Source of the DNA: Mucilaginibacter oryzae
GTDB taxonomy: Bacteria > Bacteroidota > Bacteroidia > Sphingobacteriales > Sphingobacteriaceae
NCBI RefSeq assembly: GCF_003148845.1
Contig: NZ_QGHA01000005.1
Location: forward strand, 366,795-430,794
Length of the DNA stretch: 64,000 nt
Direction: 5' to 3'
The notes under the pieces were generated by a model, which had not been told where the DNA came from, made no database searches, and saw only the letters and a program-made list of their open reading frames with translations. The translations under genes were made by a program, and so were the position numbers. Positions 18,344-28,244 of the stretch are shown here, piece after piece. Position 1 is the first letter of the stretch. Each line of letters begins with the position of its first letter.

Positions 18344-19378
18344 TTAGTTTACAGTAAGGTTAACCCGGGTGTCGCCACGTACTTCTATTAAAGCGCCGCC
18401 GCCATTCAATTTGCCTTCTACACGCTCTTTGTCTTTATTGCCGGCAAAGCCCTCGCCCAGGTTAGCTACTACCCTATCGGCACGTACATCAAGGTTTAAA
18501 CCTTGTTTTGAAGGCAATTGCAAATCAACACGACCGGCGCTTACATCAATTTTAACCGATTTACCTACGCTTAAAAATTGCGCGCGAACACTGCCCGCAC
18601 TTGTTGAAGCATCAAGGCTGCAGGATAAATCGGTAAGGTTAATGCTTCCACCCGAAGTTCCGGTTACAAAATTGCCGTCAATTTTATTGCCGCTGATACT
18701 GCCGCCTGACGTAGTGGCCTTGATATCGCCTTTTAAGCCGTTAAGGTGTAACGAACCACCAGAAGTTTCGAGCCTGATTCGACCTGTACAGTTATTAGCT
18801 TCGATACTACCGCCAGAAGTTTGCAGATCAATATCATTATTAGAATTGTTTACATGGATGCTTCCGCCGGAGGTACGACCTTTAATGGTCCCTGCAATTT
18901 TGTCCAGATGCAGGCTGCCGCCGCTGGTTTCAAACTGCTGCGCGCCGGTTAAATTATCTAAATGAATACTGCCGCCGCTGGTATTTAACGTAGTAGTTAC
19001 GTTGCCCGGAACATACACACGGAATGAAATGCTTAACGATTTTTTCCAATCCATGTTATTCTTTTTATTTTTTGCCGATGCATGCAGTTCGCCGCTGTTC
19101 ACATCTACTTTAAAATCGTAATTTTCATCAAGGCGTTTCTGGATCTCTTCTTTCGGCAAATCACCATTGCCGTTATTTCCCTGGATAAAAACTTCTACCC
19201 TCGGCTCTTCGCCCGGGGCGCCGCTTACAGTGATGCTGCCACCAGACGTATTCACAAATACCTCTTTAACTGCTTGGCCCGATAATGATTTGGTTAGATA
19301 TGGTGATTTCCAGTTATTTTGGGCAAAAGCCGCATTACCCGCGCAGGCAACAAATAACACAAGTAAGTACTTTTTCAT
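18344..19378 (-). CDS. Exported DUF4097-type beta-helix protein
   Basis: A 344-residue protein with a clear signal peptide (MKKYLLVLFVACAGNAAFAQ) and then a long series of TSGGSIxxxxxxG units spaced about 15-20 residues, the pattern of DUF4097 putative adhesin-like beta-helices. The C-terminal part (RVDLQLPSKQGLNLDVRA) is also typical. The function of this family is not established; members often sit beside envelope-stress or regulatory genes. The frame extends upstream to 19537, but the ATG at 19378 is chosen because it places the signal peptide at the N-terminus. It is the last gene of the first ABC unit, followed by a terminator. Confidence 0.8.
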   Translation of the reverse strand: MKKYLLVLFVACAGNAAFAQNNWKSPYLTKSLSGQAVKEVFVNTSGGSITVSGAPGEEPRVEVFIQGNNGNGDLPKEEIQKRLDENYDFKVDVNSGELHASAKNKKNNMDWKKSLSISFRVYVPGNVTTTLNTSGGSIHLDNLTGAQQFETSGGSLHLDKIAGTIKGRTSGGSIHVNNSNNDIDLQTSGGSIEANNCTGRIRLETSGGSLHLNGLKGDIKATTSGGSISGNKIDGNFVTGTSGGSINLTDLSCSLDASTSAGSVRAQFLSVGKSVKIDVSAGRVDLQLPSKQGLNLDVRADRVVANLGEGFAGNKDKERVEGKLNGGGALIEVRGDTRVNLTVN

Positions 19379-19529
19379 AGTGAAAGCTATTGGGTTTATA
19401 AATACAAGACGGGTTGTTTTACCGATACGTTGCATGGTTTGTGAAATTATTTCACAATAGTGCACGTAAAAAAGCCCGTGATGACAAGGGCCCGGGAAAG
19501 TTATAAAGTTCATTTCAGCTGCAAATTGC

Positions 19530-21953
19530 CTATTCATTTTTAAGGCTCCGCACGGGATTAGCCAGCGCCGCTTTGATGGATTGAAAGCTGATGGTTACAA
19601 AAGCGATCAACAACGCCGCAACCGCCGATAAAACAATTACCCACCATTGTATATTTTGGCGGTAGGCAAAACCCTGTAACCACTGGTGCATAAAAAACCA
19701 TGCAAACGGAATAGCGATGATAATTGCGATCAATACCAGCCTTATGAAATCTTTGGAAAGCATGCCTACAATATTAGCCACGTTAGCGCCCAGTACCTTG
19801 CGGATGCCAATCTCCTTGGTTCGCTGCTCGGCTGCATAGGCTGCCAGTCCAAATAAACCCAGGCAGGCAATTACTATAGTAAGCGTGGTAAAAATGATAA
19901 ATATAGTGCCCATGCGCTGCTCGGCGCGGTAGGAGGCATCAAAATCATCATCCATAAATGAATAGCTAAACTCTTTTCCTGGTTGGATAGATTTCCATTT
20001 ATCCTTAATCTGCGCCATTAGGCCGGTAATGTTGGCCGTATGCATTTTTACACTTAACGAGCCGTTATCCTGTCCGTACATCAATATTACCGGGCTAATA
20101 TTATTACGTAACGATGCAAAATTAAAGTCTTTAATTACACCGATAATATGGTACTCTTTAAAAGTTTTGGCCATATTATCCATAGGCAGGTACATGGGTT
20201 TATTAAGCGGGTCTTTCACGCCCATCAACCTCGCGGCGGTTTCATTCACTATCATTGCTGCCGAATCGGTTGGCATCTGATCTGAGAAATTACGGCCTTT
20301 AACCAGTTTGATATCAAGGGTTGGCAGGTATTTATCGTCAACGGTCCAGGTTTGGGCAAGTACCGCTTTTTTAGGGTCGAGGGCACGCTCCTGGAAAACG
20401 CTGCTGCTGTTGCGGTAATCTGAGGTTGGCAAAAAGCCCGTCATGGTTACCCCCGCCACACCCGGCAGTTGCTTTACTTCTTCTTTAAAAACCCTGGTTT
20501 GCTCGCCGAGGTTGTACACCCCATGCACCACCAATACCTGGCTGCGGTTATAGCCCAGATCTTTATTCTGGATATATTTCAGCTGGTTATAGATCACCAG
20601 CGTACCGATGATCAACACTATCGATATAAAAAACTGGAACACCACCAGCGAGCTTCTGAGCATACCGCCCTTAAAACCTGCCGACAGCTTACCCTTTAAA
20701 ACTTCAATAGGTTGAAAGCCCGAAAGGAAAAACGCGGGATAAGATCCCGCCAGGAAACCGATAACCAATACTGTTACCAGCAAACACGGAACAAGCCATA
20801 CAAGCGAAGCCGCGTTTAACCCGATGTTTTTGCCCGATATGTTGTTGAACACAGGCAACAATAAGTATGCTGCCGCAACGGCTATAACCGTAGCAACAAA
20901 AGTTACCATGATTGATTCGGACAGAAATTGGGCTATTAAATATTTACGGGCCGAACCTAATACTTTACGCACCCCAACCTCGCGGGCCCGGTTTGCCGAG
21001 CGCGCTGTAGACAGGTTCATGAAATTTACGCAGGCTATCAGCAATATAAAAACAGCCACCGCGCCGAAAATGTACACATATTGGATATTGCCGTTATGGT
21101 CAAGCTCAGACATGAGGTTTGACTTAAGGTGAATATCCAGCAAAGGGACAAGGCTTAAGCGGTACCTGTTACCGGCACTCTCAAAAGCATCGAAGTTTAA
21201 ATGAAGGACATCCTGCAATTGCGGACCGGCATTGCGGCGCATTAACTCGGGTAATTTGGCTTCAAATTGTTTTACATCAGCGCCCGGTTTAAGCAGCACA
21301 TAGGTATTAAAATTGTTGCTGAGCCAGGCATTCTCCCTGCTCTCATCCTTCGATGCCATGGACAGGAAAAAATCAAAATGAAAGTGCGATTGCCTGGGCA
21401 GATCTTTAATGACTCCCGTAACCTTGTACAGCAGTTTGTCATCAAACGTAAAGGTTTTACCTACAGCCTGTACAGTATTGAAATAACGTTTGGCTATGGT
21501 TTCGGTTATTACCACGGTGTTGGGCTCAACCAGGGCATGCCCCGGATCGCCGACTATCACAGGCAGCGTAAAAACATCAAACAGTGTCGGGTCGGCAAAC
21601 ACCATCTTATCTTCATGAATGGTTTGATTGCCTTTTTTTACGTTATAACCGCCGCGTTGCAACAAACGGCATGAACTTTCAACTTCCGGGTAATCCTTTT
21701 TAAAAACACCCGCCAACGGTGCCGGCGAACTGGCATAATTTTGATCGATACCACCAAACCTGATCTGCATATTGGCACGGTAAATCCTGTCGGCCCTGGT
21801 ATTGTATTTATCGTAGCTTAATTCATCAACCACATAAAACACAATCAGCATACAGGTGGCAAGACCAAGCGCTAAACCGAAAATATTGATGGCTGTAAAT
21901 CCCACATTTTTTTTCAATGTGCGATAAGCGGTTTTTAGGTAATTTTTAAACAT
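19530..21953 (-). CDS. MacB/FtsX-type ABC transporter permease (copy 4)
   Basis: An 807-residue permease with the common plan: start MFKNYLKTAYRTLKKN, periplasmic core domain, first FtsX block after RAREVGVRKVLGSA, second periplasmic domain, second FtsX block after RTKEIGIRKVLGAN, and C-terminus ALANPVRSLKNE. It is most similar by eye to copy 3 (both share the QYVYIFGAVAVFIL/HYVYIFAALAAFIL helix). The DUF4097 gene follows. GC-rich inverted repeats and a decayed permease fragment lie immediately upstream. Confidence 0.92.
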   Translation of the reverse strand: MFKNYLKTAYRTLKKNVGFTAINIFGLALGLATCMLIVFYVVDELSYDKYNTRADRIYRANMQIRFGGIDQNYASSPAPLAGVFKKDYPEVESSCRLLQRGGYNVKKGNQTIHEDKMVFADPTLFDVFTLPVIVGDPGHALVEPNTVVITETIAKRYFNTVQAVGKTFTFDDKLLYKVTGVIKDLPRQSHFHFDFFLSMASKDESRENAWLSNNFNTYVLLKPGADVKQFEAKLPELMRRNAGPQLQDVLHLNFDAFESAGNRYRLSLVPLLDIHLKSNLMSELDHNGNIQYVYIFGAVAVFILLIACVNFMNLSTARSANRAREVGVRKVLGSARKYLIAQFLSESIMVTFVATVIAVAAAYLLLPVFNNISGKNIGLNAASLVWLVPCLLVTVLVIGFLAGSYPAFFLSGFQPIEVLKGKLSAGFKGGMLRSSLVVFQFFISIVLIIGTLVIYNQLKYIQNKDLGYNRSQVLVVHGVYNLGEQTRVFKEEVKQLPGVAGVTMTGFLPTSDYRNSSSVFQERALDPKKAVLAQTWTVDDKYLPTLDIKLVKGRNFSDQMPTDSAAMIVNETAARLMGVKDPLNKPMYLPMDNMAKTFKEYHIIGVIKDFNFASLRNNISPVILMYGQDNGSLSVKMHTANITGLMAQIKDKWKSIQPGKEFSYSFMDDDFDASYRAEQRMGTIFIIFTTLTIVIACLGLFGLAAYAAEQRTKEIGIRKVLGANVANIVGMLSKDFIRLVLIAIIIAIPFAWFFMHQWLQGFAYRQNIQWWVIVLSAVAALLIAFVTISFQSIKAALANPVRSLKNE

Positions 21954-21966
21954 TAGCCCCTCCTTA

Positions 21967-22040
21967 CCTCCCCGGAAGGGAGGAATTTTAGTTAATTATT
22001 TGTTTATAATTTTGCCTGCAAGCCCTCTCCTCAGGAGAGG
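21967..22040. repeat. Two C-rich/G-rich intergenic hairpins
   Basis: Element A (21967-21983) pairs CCTCCC with GGGAGG around a short loop. Element B (22023-22040) pairs CCCTCTCC with GGAGAGGG and is followed by GTTGGGTGAGG. Similar C/G-rich hairpins are frequent between genes in Bacteroidota. They lie between permease copy 4 and the permease fragment. Confidence 0.55.
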
Positions 22041-22053
22041 GTTGGGTGAGGCT

Positions 22054-22314
22054 TTATTCACTTTTAAGGCTCCGCGCCGGATTGGCATTTGCCGCCTTTA
22101 CAGATTGTGCGCTTACTGTTACAAAAGCGATAATTACTGCTATGATACCCGCAGCAGCAAATATCCACCGGTTTATATCATCCCTATAGGCAAAGCTTCG
22201 CAGCAATTTACTCATGCCGTACCAGGCCAGCGGCGATGCTATCAGCACCAATTTCATCAAATCTTTCGACAACATGGTTACGATAGAGGTTACACTTGCA
22301 CCTAAAAGAATTTC
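22054..22314 (-). pseudogene. C-terminal remnant of a MacB/FtsX permease
   Basis: The frame encodes ILLGASVTSIVTMLSKDLMK, then LVLIASPLAWYGMSKLL, a last helix and PARSLKSE, matching the final ~90 residues of the neighbouring permeases. A stop codon (TGA at 22315-22317) precedes it in frame, the KEIGIRKV coupling segment is lost, and about six residues are missing between LVLIA and PLAWY. The remaining ~700 residues are absent. It is the scar of a seventh permease gene, or of a deletion between tandem copies. Confidence 0.8.
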
Positions 22315-22398
22315 TCAGCTTATCTCATATTGCCAACGGTTGGTCGCTTTTTTAAGCAAAAAATCCAATCACCAACCTCTAATCTCTCACAAAACCAA

Positions 22399-24765
22399 TC
22401 ACTCATTCTTCAAACTCTTCACCGGGTTACTCAGGGCGGCTTTGATGGCCTGCCAGCTTACCGTAACCATGCATACCAGCAGGCTGATAGCTATTGTTGC
22501 CAGGAAAACCCAGATACTGATACCCGTACGGTAAGTATAATGCAACAGCCACTGGTTCATATAATACCAGCTTATGGCCGAACCTATCAGAAATGATATC
22601 GTAACCAGTATCAAAAACTCTTTAGATAAATTGAACCACAGGCTGCTGATGCTCGCCCCCAGTACCTTGCGGATGCTGATCTCCTTTTTACGCTGCTCGG
22701 CAGAGAATGAGGCCAGGCCAAATAAACCAAGGCATGAGATGATAATGGCCAGCACCGTAAACGAACTTGACAATGTTCCCAACAGCTTTTCGTTGGCAAA
22801 TTTATCGGCAAAGCTGTCGTCAACAAACTGGTATTCGAAAGGATATTCAGCGTTGTATTTTTTATAAATATTGCCGATAGTTTCTATACTTTTTGAAACC
22901 GGCTGATTGGGATTAAGACGGATCCCGATCTGGTTGGCCCAGTTTGGATCGAAGCCTATAATGGCAGGCTTCACGGGTTCGTAAGGTGATCCCCATACAA
23001 AATCTTTAACTATCCCTACCACGGTGCAGTTTCGCCCCTGCCATTTTACAATCTGACCAAGCGGCTCTTTTAAACGCATCAGTTTAACTGCCGACTCATT
23101 CATGATGAGCGATAAAGTATCGGCCATACGGCCGGGTATATAGTCACGGCCTTTTAGCAGTTGAAGCTTATAGGTAGATATAAAGTTAAAAGTAGTAACA
23201 ATTTGATCGATGGGAATTTTATCCTCTCCCGGTAACTGCCCCGGCCAGTTAATCCCCCAGCTGCTACTGTTGCTATTAGCTATACTTCCTGATGTTGCCG
23301 TAGCATCAACCGCTGCACCCGAATTAATAATATCCGTTCTGAAAGCCTGGTACTGTTTAGCAAGGTTACCCTCGAGATCCATCTCGATCACACCATTTTT
23401 TACATAGCCTACCGGGCGATCTTTAATGTAATTAATCTGCTTATATATCAATATACTTGACAAAATAAGGCTTGTAGCAAACACAAACTGTAAAACCACC
23501 AGTACCTGCCTTGCATGCAAGGTTGCCTTACCCGTTTTATTCACTCCCTTTAAAACTTTTACAGGTTTAAATGATGAAAGGAACAAGGCCGGGTAGCTCC
23601 CCGCCAATATGCCGGTGAGCAGCGTTACCGTGATGGCGGCTCCCCAGGCCCAAGCATTGTTAAAAGGGATAACAAGGTGTTTGTTAATAACCTCGTTAAA
23701 ATAATTTATTGATGCCGCCATCAATATAACGGCAACCACCAGCGAAAACAAAGCGGTCAAAATCGATTCGCCCAGAAACTGCTGGATAATAGCAAACCTG
23801 CGCGCGCCGACCACCTTACGAATCCCAACCTCGCGCGACCGGCGTTCTGACCGCGCGGTTGACAAGTTCATGAAATTGATACAGGCAATCAACAGGATGC
23901 CGATAGCCAGGAAAAAGAACAAACGCACATACTCGATAGCTCCGCCGGAGTTAACGCCATTTTTAAACTGTCCGTACAAATGCCCGCGGGTGAATGAATA
24001 CAGGAACAATTTATTTTCCTTGTTATTAGGATCATAGCGTTCAATAAGTTTGCGCATTTTGGTGTTAAGCTTCTCCAGATCGACACCCGGTTTAAGCATA
24101 ACAAAAGTCTGGAACGAATAATTACCCCAGCCCGATTGTTTTACCCATTGATTTTCGGCTTCATATAAAGTCCAGGGGATCACGGCTTTAAATTTGAAGC
24201 TTGAATTTGAAGGAAAATCTTTAAAAACACCGGTGACCTTTGCCGACGTTCTTCCATCTATTTTAAGGGTTTGCCCTATCGGATCCTTATCTCCAAATAT
24301 CGCCTTAACAGCCGATTCGGATAAGATGACCGATGATTGATCGTGAAAAACATCATTCCTGGTGCCTTTCACAAAATCAACAGTAAACATTTGCAAAAAG
24401 GAGGCATCGGCGGCCACCAGCTTCATTTTAAGCGGCTTGTTATTATAATTTAACAAATGATCACCACCCCAATCGGTCCGTGCAACATGTTCAATTTCCG
24501 GGAAATCTTTTTTCATAGCCGGCGCAGCAGGTACAGGCATCGACTGGTTGGTGTAAATTTCGCCGTTATTGGGCTGCGTACGCATTACGCGGTAAAGGCG
24601 TTCCTTATTTTGATGAAAACCATCATAGGTAAACTCATTGTAAACATACAGCAGCAACATAAAACTCACCGCCATGCCAACACCCAAACCGCCAATATTA
24701 ATGGCCGAATACAATTTGTTTTTGATTAAGCTGCGCCAGGCAATTTTTAAATAGTTTTTAAACAT
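22399..24765 (-). CDS. MacB/FtsX-type ABC transporter permease (copy 5)
   Basis: A 788-residue permease. Landmarks: start MFKNYLKIAWRSLIKNKLYS, first coupling segment RSREVGIRKVVGAR, second RKKEISIRKVLGAS, C-terminus ALSNPVKSLKNE. Periplasmic domains differ clearly from those of the other copies, which suggests diverged substrates or partners. No ATPase domain. A TCATT-type repeat precedes it and the permease remnant follows. Confidence 0.92.
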   Translation of the reverse strand: MFKNYLKIAWRSLIKNKLYSAINIGGLGVGMAVSFMLLLYVYNEFTYDGFHQNKERLYRVMRTQPNNGEIYTNQSMPVPAAPAMKKDFPEIEHVARTDWGGDHLLNYNNKPLKMKLVAADASFLQMFTVDFVKGTRNDVFHDQSSVILSESAVKAIFGDKDPIGQTLKIDGRTSAKVTGVFKDFPSNSSFKFKAVIPWTLYEAENQWVKQSGWGNYSFQTFVMLKPGVDLEKLNTKMRKLIERYDPNNKENKLFLYSFTRGHLYGQFKNGVNSGGAIEYVRLFFFLAIGILLIACINFMNLSTARSERRSREVGIRKVVGARRFAIIQQFLGESILTALFSLVVAVILMAASINYFNEVINKHLVIPFNNAWAWGAAITVTLLTGILAGSYPALFLSSFKPVKVLKGVNKTGKATLHARQVLVVLQFVFATSLILSSILIYKQINYIKDRPVGYVKNGVIEMDLEGNLAKQYQAFRTDIINSGAAVDATATSGSIANSNSSSWGINWPGQLPGEDKIPIDQIVTTFNFISTYKLQLLKGRDYIPGRMADTLSLIMNESAVKLMRLKEPLGQIVKWQGRNCTVVGIVKDFVWGSPYEPVKPAIIGFDPNWANQIGIRLNPNQPVSKSIETIGNIYKKYNAEYPFEYQFVDDSFADKFANEKLLGTLSSSFTVLAIIISCLGLFGLASFSAEQRKKEISIRKVLGASISSLWFNLSKEFLILVTISFLIGSAISWYYMNQWLLHYTYRTGISIWVFLATIAISLLVCMVTVSWQAIKAALSNPVKSLKNE

Positions 24766-24774
24766 GGCTTTATA

Positions 24775-24868
24775 TCATTAAGTCATTGGGGTCATTAAGT
24801 CATTAAGTCATTTTTTTATTTGCGCCAATCAAAATGACCTAATGACGCAAAGCAAATGACCTAATGAC
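24775..24868. repeat. TCATT-type intergenic hairpin repeat, copy 3
   Basis: TCATTAAGTCATTGGGGTCATT and GTCATTAAGTCATT units on the left; AATGACCTAATGAC twice on the right around a GCG-containing centre. Same family as the copies at 13036, 15605 and 37829. Confidence 0.7.
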
Positions 24869-24872
24869 TGAT

Positions 24873-27242
24873 TTATTCACTTCTCAGGCTCTTCACCGGG
24901 TTTGCCAGTGCCGCTTTTACAGCCTGGAAACTTATTGTTGCAAAAGCTATTACAACGGCAACAGCTCCGGCCACCGCAACCAGCCACCAGTGCAGTTCGG
25001 TGCGGTAGGCGTAATCCATCAGCCATTTATTCATGGCATACCAGGCTATGGGCGATGCTATGGCGATGGCTATCAGCACCAGCACTAAAAAATCGCGCGA
25101 CAGCATAGCTGTGATATTAGCAACACTTGCGCCTAATACCTTGCGGATGCCTATTTCCTTAACTTTAATTTGCGCCGTATAGGTAGCCAGGCCAAACAAG
25201 CCAAGGCATGAAATAAATACGGCTATGCCCGCAAATATGTTAAACAGCGTGGCCGTATGCTGTTCAGTTTTATACATATCGTTATAAGCATCATCCAAAA
25301 AGGTGTACTCGTATGGAAAATTGGCGTTATACTGTTTCCAGTACTTTTCAACCAGTTTAATAGCAGCCGGTGCATCCTTACCGGTTGTTTTAACATATAG
25401 CTGCCATGCTGTTGGCCGGTACGAGAATATGGCCGGCGCAATAGTTTCCTTTAATGATGCAAAATGGAAGTCCTTAACAACACCTATAATGGTGCCATTA
25501 AGATCATGTAGTTTAAAGCGTTTGCCGATAGGATTTTTAATACCGGCAAGCCTCACTGCGGTTTCGTTAAGGATGTAGTGCGCTGTATCCGATTTTATCC
25601 CTGTAAAGCCTGTGCCTGCGACAAACTTCAACTTAAACAGTCCCATAAAATCCTTATCAATATCATACGGGTTGATAAGCAAACTTACATCCGATGCTTT
25701 TCCATCCCAATCGGTATCGCTGGTACTGCCGTTGCTGGTTATTACACTGCTCGATCCGGTACTTAATCCCTTTATTTCGGGATGGGTTACCAGCTCGGCC
25801 CTGATAGCCTCATAATGATCCTGCATGGCACGTAAGGGCAGCGCAAAAACATGCTCTTTATCATAACCCAATTGTATGGAGTGGATGTAACTCAATTGCC
25901 TGTTGATGATCAGCGTGCCAATTATAAGGCCAACCGAAAAGGCAAACTGGCATACCACCAGTATTTTACGAAATGTAGCGTTGCCTGCACCCGATATTTT
26001 ACCCTTAAGCGCATTGATGGGCTTAAAAGATGAAAGCAATAGCGCCGGGTATATACTTGATGCAACAAGCGTTGCAATAATAGTTAAAGCTATAACCTGC
26101 CATACGTTAGCGTTAAACAGGTCGAAATGCATTTGTTTGCCCGAGATAGTATTGTACACCGGCATAACGGCATAAATGAGCCCGAAGGCCAGCAGCAAGG
26201 CAACAACAAAACACAATACAGTTTCGATAATAAACTGCATAAAAAGCTGGCTCCGCTCGGCACCTATTATTTTGCGTACGCTCACTTCTTTTGAGCGCAG
26301 CATTGACCGGGCGGTAGAGAGATTGATATAATTGATGCAGGCAATCAATAAAATGAGTACTGCAACAATCGAAAATATTTTTACGATCTGGATCCCGGCC
26401 GATGAACCGTCGGGATTGTAAAGATGCATCTCTTTTAACGGTTGTAATTGAAAAACACCATCGGTTGGCTTAATACCGGGTTGGTTTTTCATGTGGATCT
26501 CGGTGAGTTTGGCGGCAATGGCTTTGGTTGAAGCATCGGGCCTTACTTGCAAAAACGTGGTGGTGTAGTAATTGCCCCAATCGGCGTCCATAGCCTTCCA
26601 GTAGCCCTTACCATCATACTCCTTGCGTTTCAAATTCATGGAGAATAACATATCACCTGCAATGCTTGAGTTGGCCGGAAAATCGGCCAATACACCCGAT
26701 ACGGTGTAAGGATCTTTGCTATCACCCAAAATGGTTTTGCCCATCGGGTCCTGATCGCCAAAATATTTTTTGGCTGCACTTTCTGTAATTATAACCGATT
26801 GATCGTTAGGGAAAGGCGTTTTAACATTTCCCTTTAATAGTTTAAAATCAAAAAGTGTAAAAAAGGCATCATCTACAAATGAGAGTTTACCATAATCTTC
26901 TTTCAGTAATTTTTCCTGGTACCTAAAAACAGAATAGCTGTAACTGGTAACCACCCTTACAGCAGTTACTATGCCCGGCACTTCCTTTAAGCCAAAAGCG
27001 GCTACCGGCGCGGGTACTCCACCCCATACCAGCCTGCTTGCACCTGTGCCTATCGAGGCATTAACCTTGTAAATCTGGTCTGCTTTGGTATGAAAACGGT
27101 CATAGCTCAGTTCGTCCTGCACCCAAATCAAAATCAGCATTCCAACGGCGAGGCCTATAGTGAGACCAACAATGTTAAGGGCACTGTAAAACTTAGTGTT
27201 AATTAAGTTGCGCCAGGCGGTTTTCAGATAGTTTTTAAGCAT
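24873..27242 (-). CDS. MacB/FtsX-type ABC transporter permease (copy 6)
   Basis: A 789-residue permease, first of the array behind the ATPase gene (204 nt gap). Landmarks: start MLKNYLKTAWRNLINTKFYS, first coupling segment RSKEVSVRKIIGAE, second KVKEIGIRKVLGAS, C-terminus ALANPVKSLRSE. By position it is the likeliest primary partner of the ATPase and adaptor. Its first FtsX block resembles that of copy 1 (both RSKEVSVRKI). Confidence 0.92.
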   Translation of the reverse strand: MLKNYLKTAWRNLINTKFYSALNIVGLTIGLAVGMLILIWVQDELSYDRFHTKADQIYKVNASIGTGASRLVWGGVPAPVAAFGLKEVPGIVTAVRVVTSYSYSVFRYQEKLLKEDYGKLSFVDDAFFTLFDFKLLKGNVKTPFPNDQSVIITESAAKKYFGDQDPMGKTILGDSKDPYTVSGVLADFPANSSIAGDMLFSMNLKRKEYDGKGYWKAMDADWGNYYTTTFLQVRPDASTKAIAAKLTEIHMKNQPGIKPTDGVFQLQPLKEMHLYNPDGSSAGIQIVKIFSIVAVLILLIACINYINLSTARSMLRSKEVSVRKIIGAERSQLFMQFIIETVLCFVVALLLAFGLIYAVMPVYNTISGKQMHFDLFNANVWQVIALTIIATLVASSIYPALLLSSFKPINALKGKISGAGNATFRKILVVCQFAFSVGLIIGTLIINRQLSYIHSIQLGYDKEHVFALPLRAMQDHYEAIRAELVTHPEIKGLSTGSSSVITSNGSTSDTDWDGKASDVSLLINPYDIDKDFMGLFKLKFVAGTGFTGIKSDTAHYILNETAVRLAGIKNPIGKRFKLHDLNGTIIGVVKDFHFASLKETIAPAIFSYRPTAWQLYVKTTGKDAPAAIKLVEKYWKQYNANFPYEYTFLDDAYNDMYKTEQHTATLFNIFAGIAVFISCLGLFGLATYTAQIKVKEIGIRKVLGASVANITAMLSRDFLVLVLIAIAIASPIAWYAMNKWLMDYAYRTELHWWLVAVAGAVAVVIAFATISFQAVKAALANPVKSLRSE

Positions 27243-27446
27243 AGGAGTAGGCGTTTAATAAAGAAAAACACTCCAACAAGCCCCGCTCCGCGTTAGCGAA
27301 GCAGGGCAGCAGAGACATTTTATTAACTTATTATAAAACTGATTTTGGGAGGCGACGGTGATAAGTTCTAAGCCATAAGTTTTAAGTCCCGGTTCCAATT
27401 CAGCACTTTGCTACGAACCATTAACTATCAACCATGAACTCAAAAA

Positions 27447-28136
27447 CTACACCATGATATTCTCCATAACGGTTTGTCCGTCAAGCAATCGAATGATGCG
27501 GTGGCTGTAACGGGCATCGTGCTCAGAGTGCGTTACCATGATAATGGTTGTACCCTGTTCGTTCAAATCGGTAAGCAGTTCCATTACATCGTTACCATTG
27601 CTGCTATCAAGGTTACCGGTGGGCTCATCCGCAAGGATCAGTTTGGGTTTGTTAACCACCGCGCGGGCAATGGCCACACGCTGCTGCTGACCGCCTGATA
27701 ACTGCTGCGGATAGTGGTTACGGCGGTGCATGATCTGCATTTTATCCAACACCTCTTCTACCCTTTTTACACGCTCTGAAGCGGCAACGCCGGTGTAGAT
27801 CAACGGTAGTTCAACGTTTTCGAACACGGTAAGCTCATCAATAAGGTTAAAGCTTTGAAATACGAAACCGATGTTATGCTTGCGCAGATCGGCCCGTTTA
27901 CGCTCGTTAAAGCGAGCCACCTCAATGTCATTAAAAATATAACTGCCCGCATCCGGATCGTCAAGCATGCCCAGGATGTTAAGCAAGGTTGATTTGCCGC
28001 AGCCCGAAGGCCCCATAATGGCAACAAACTCGCCGGTTGCCACTTCCATCGACAGCTTGTTTAACGCGATGGTTTCTACCTCTTCGGTACGGTAGAATTT
28101 TTCGAGATTGGAAATTTTTATCATTGGTGCCTCCAT
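27447..28136 (-). CDS. ABC transporter ATP-binding protein (MacB/LolD type)
   Basis: A 229-residue ATPase. Walker A GPSGCGKST (42-50), Q-loop FVFQSFNL (91-98), signature LSGGQQQR (146-153), Walker B LILADE (166-171) and switch His203. The short length and the QQQR signature fit the MacB/LolD/FtsE group that works with FtsX-fold permeases. It is the only ATPase gene in the 19-kb cluster, so it probably serves several or all permeases. An alternative start is Met5. The adaptor gene lies 108 nt upstream. Confidence 0.93.
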   Translation of the reverse strand: MEAPMIKISNLEKFYRTEEVETIALNKLSMEVATGEFVAIMGPSGCGKSTLLNILGMLDDPDAGSYIFNDIEVARFNERKRADLRKHNIGFVFQSFNLIDELTVFENVELPLIYTGVAASERVKRVEEVLDKMQIMHRRNHYPQQLSGGQQQRVAIARAVVNKPKLILADEPTGNLDSSNGNDVMELLTDLNEQGTTIIMVTHSEHDARYSHRIIRLLDGQTVMENIMV

Positions 28137-28244
28137 TGTTCAACCCCGGCTTACCGGGGCTGCTTTGTTTTTTTATGCTAAATTAATTTATTGGCTTTGA
28201 TATAATGATGACGCCCCGCACTGTAGATACGTTGCAGCAAATAT

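Noticed and set aside
18369..18965. 198-residue plus-strand frame opposite the DUF4097 gene
   Set aside because: It is the antisense of the repeated SGGSI codons, which gives a low-complexity LPPEV pattern; the minus-strand protein has a signal peptide and a known family pattern.
18600..19000. Regularly spaced repeats that look like a CRISPR array
   Set aside because: The period follows codons of the TSGGSI protein repeats, varies in length and reading frame is kept; no conserved direct repeat with unique spacers and no cas genes.
10635..27242. Assembly artefact or recent duplication of permease genes
   Set aside because: The six copies differ clearly along their length, in particular in the periplasmic domains, so they are old paralogues.
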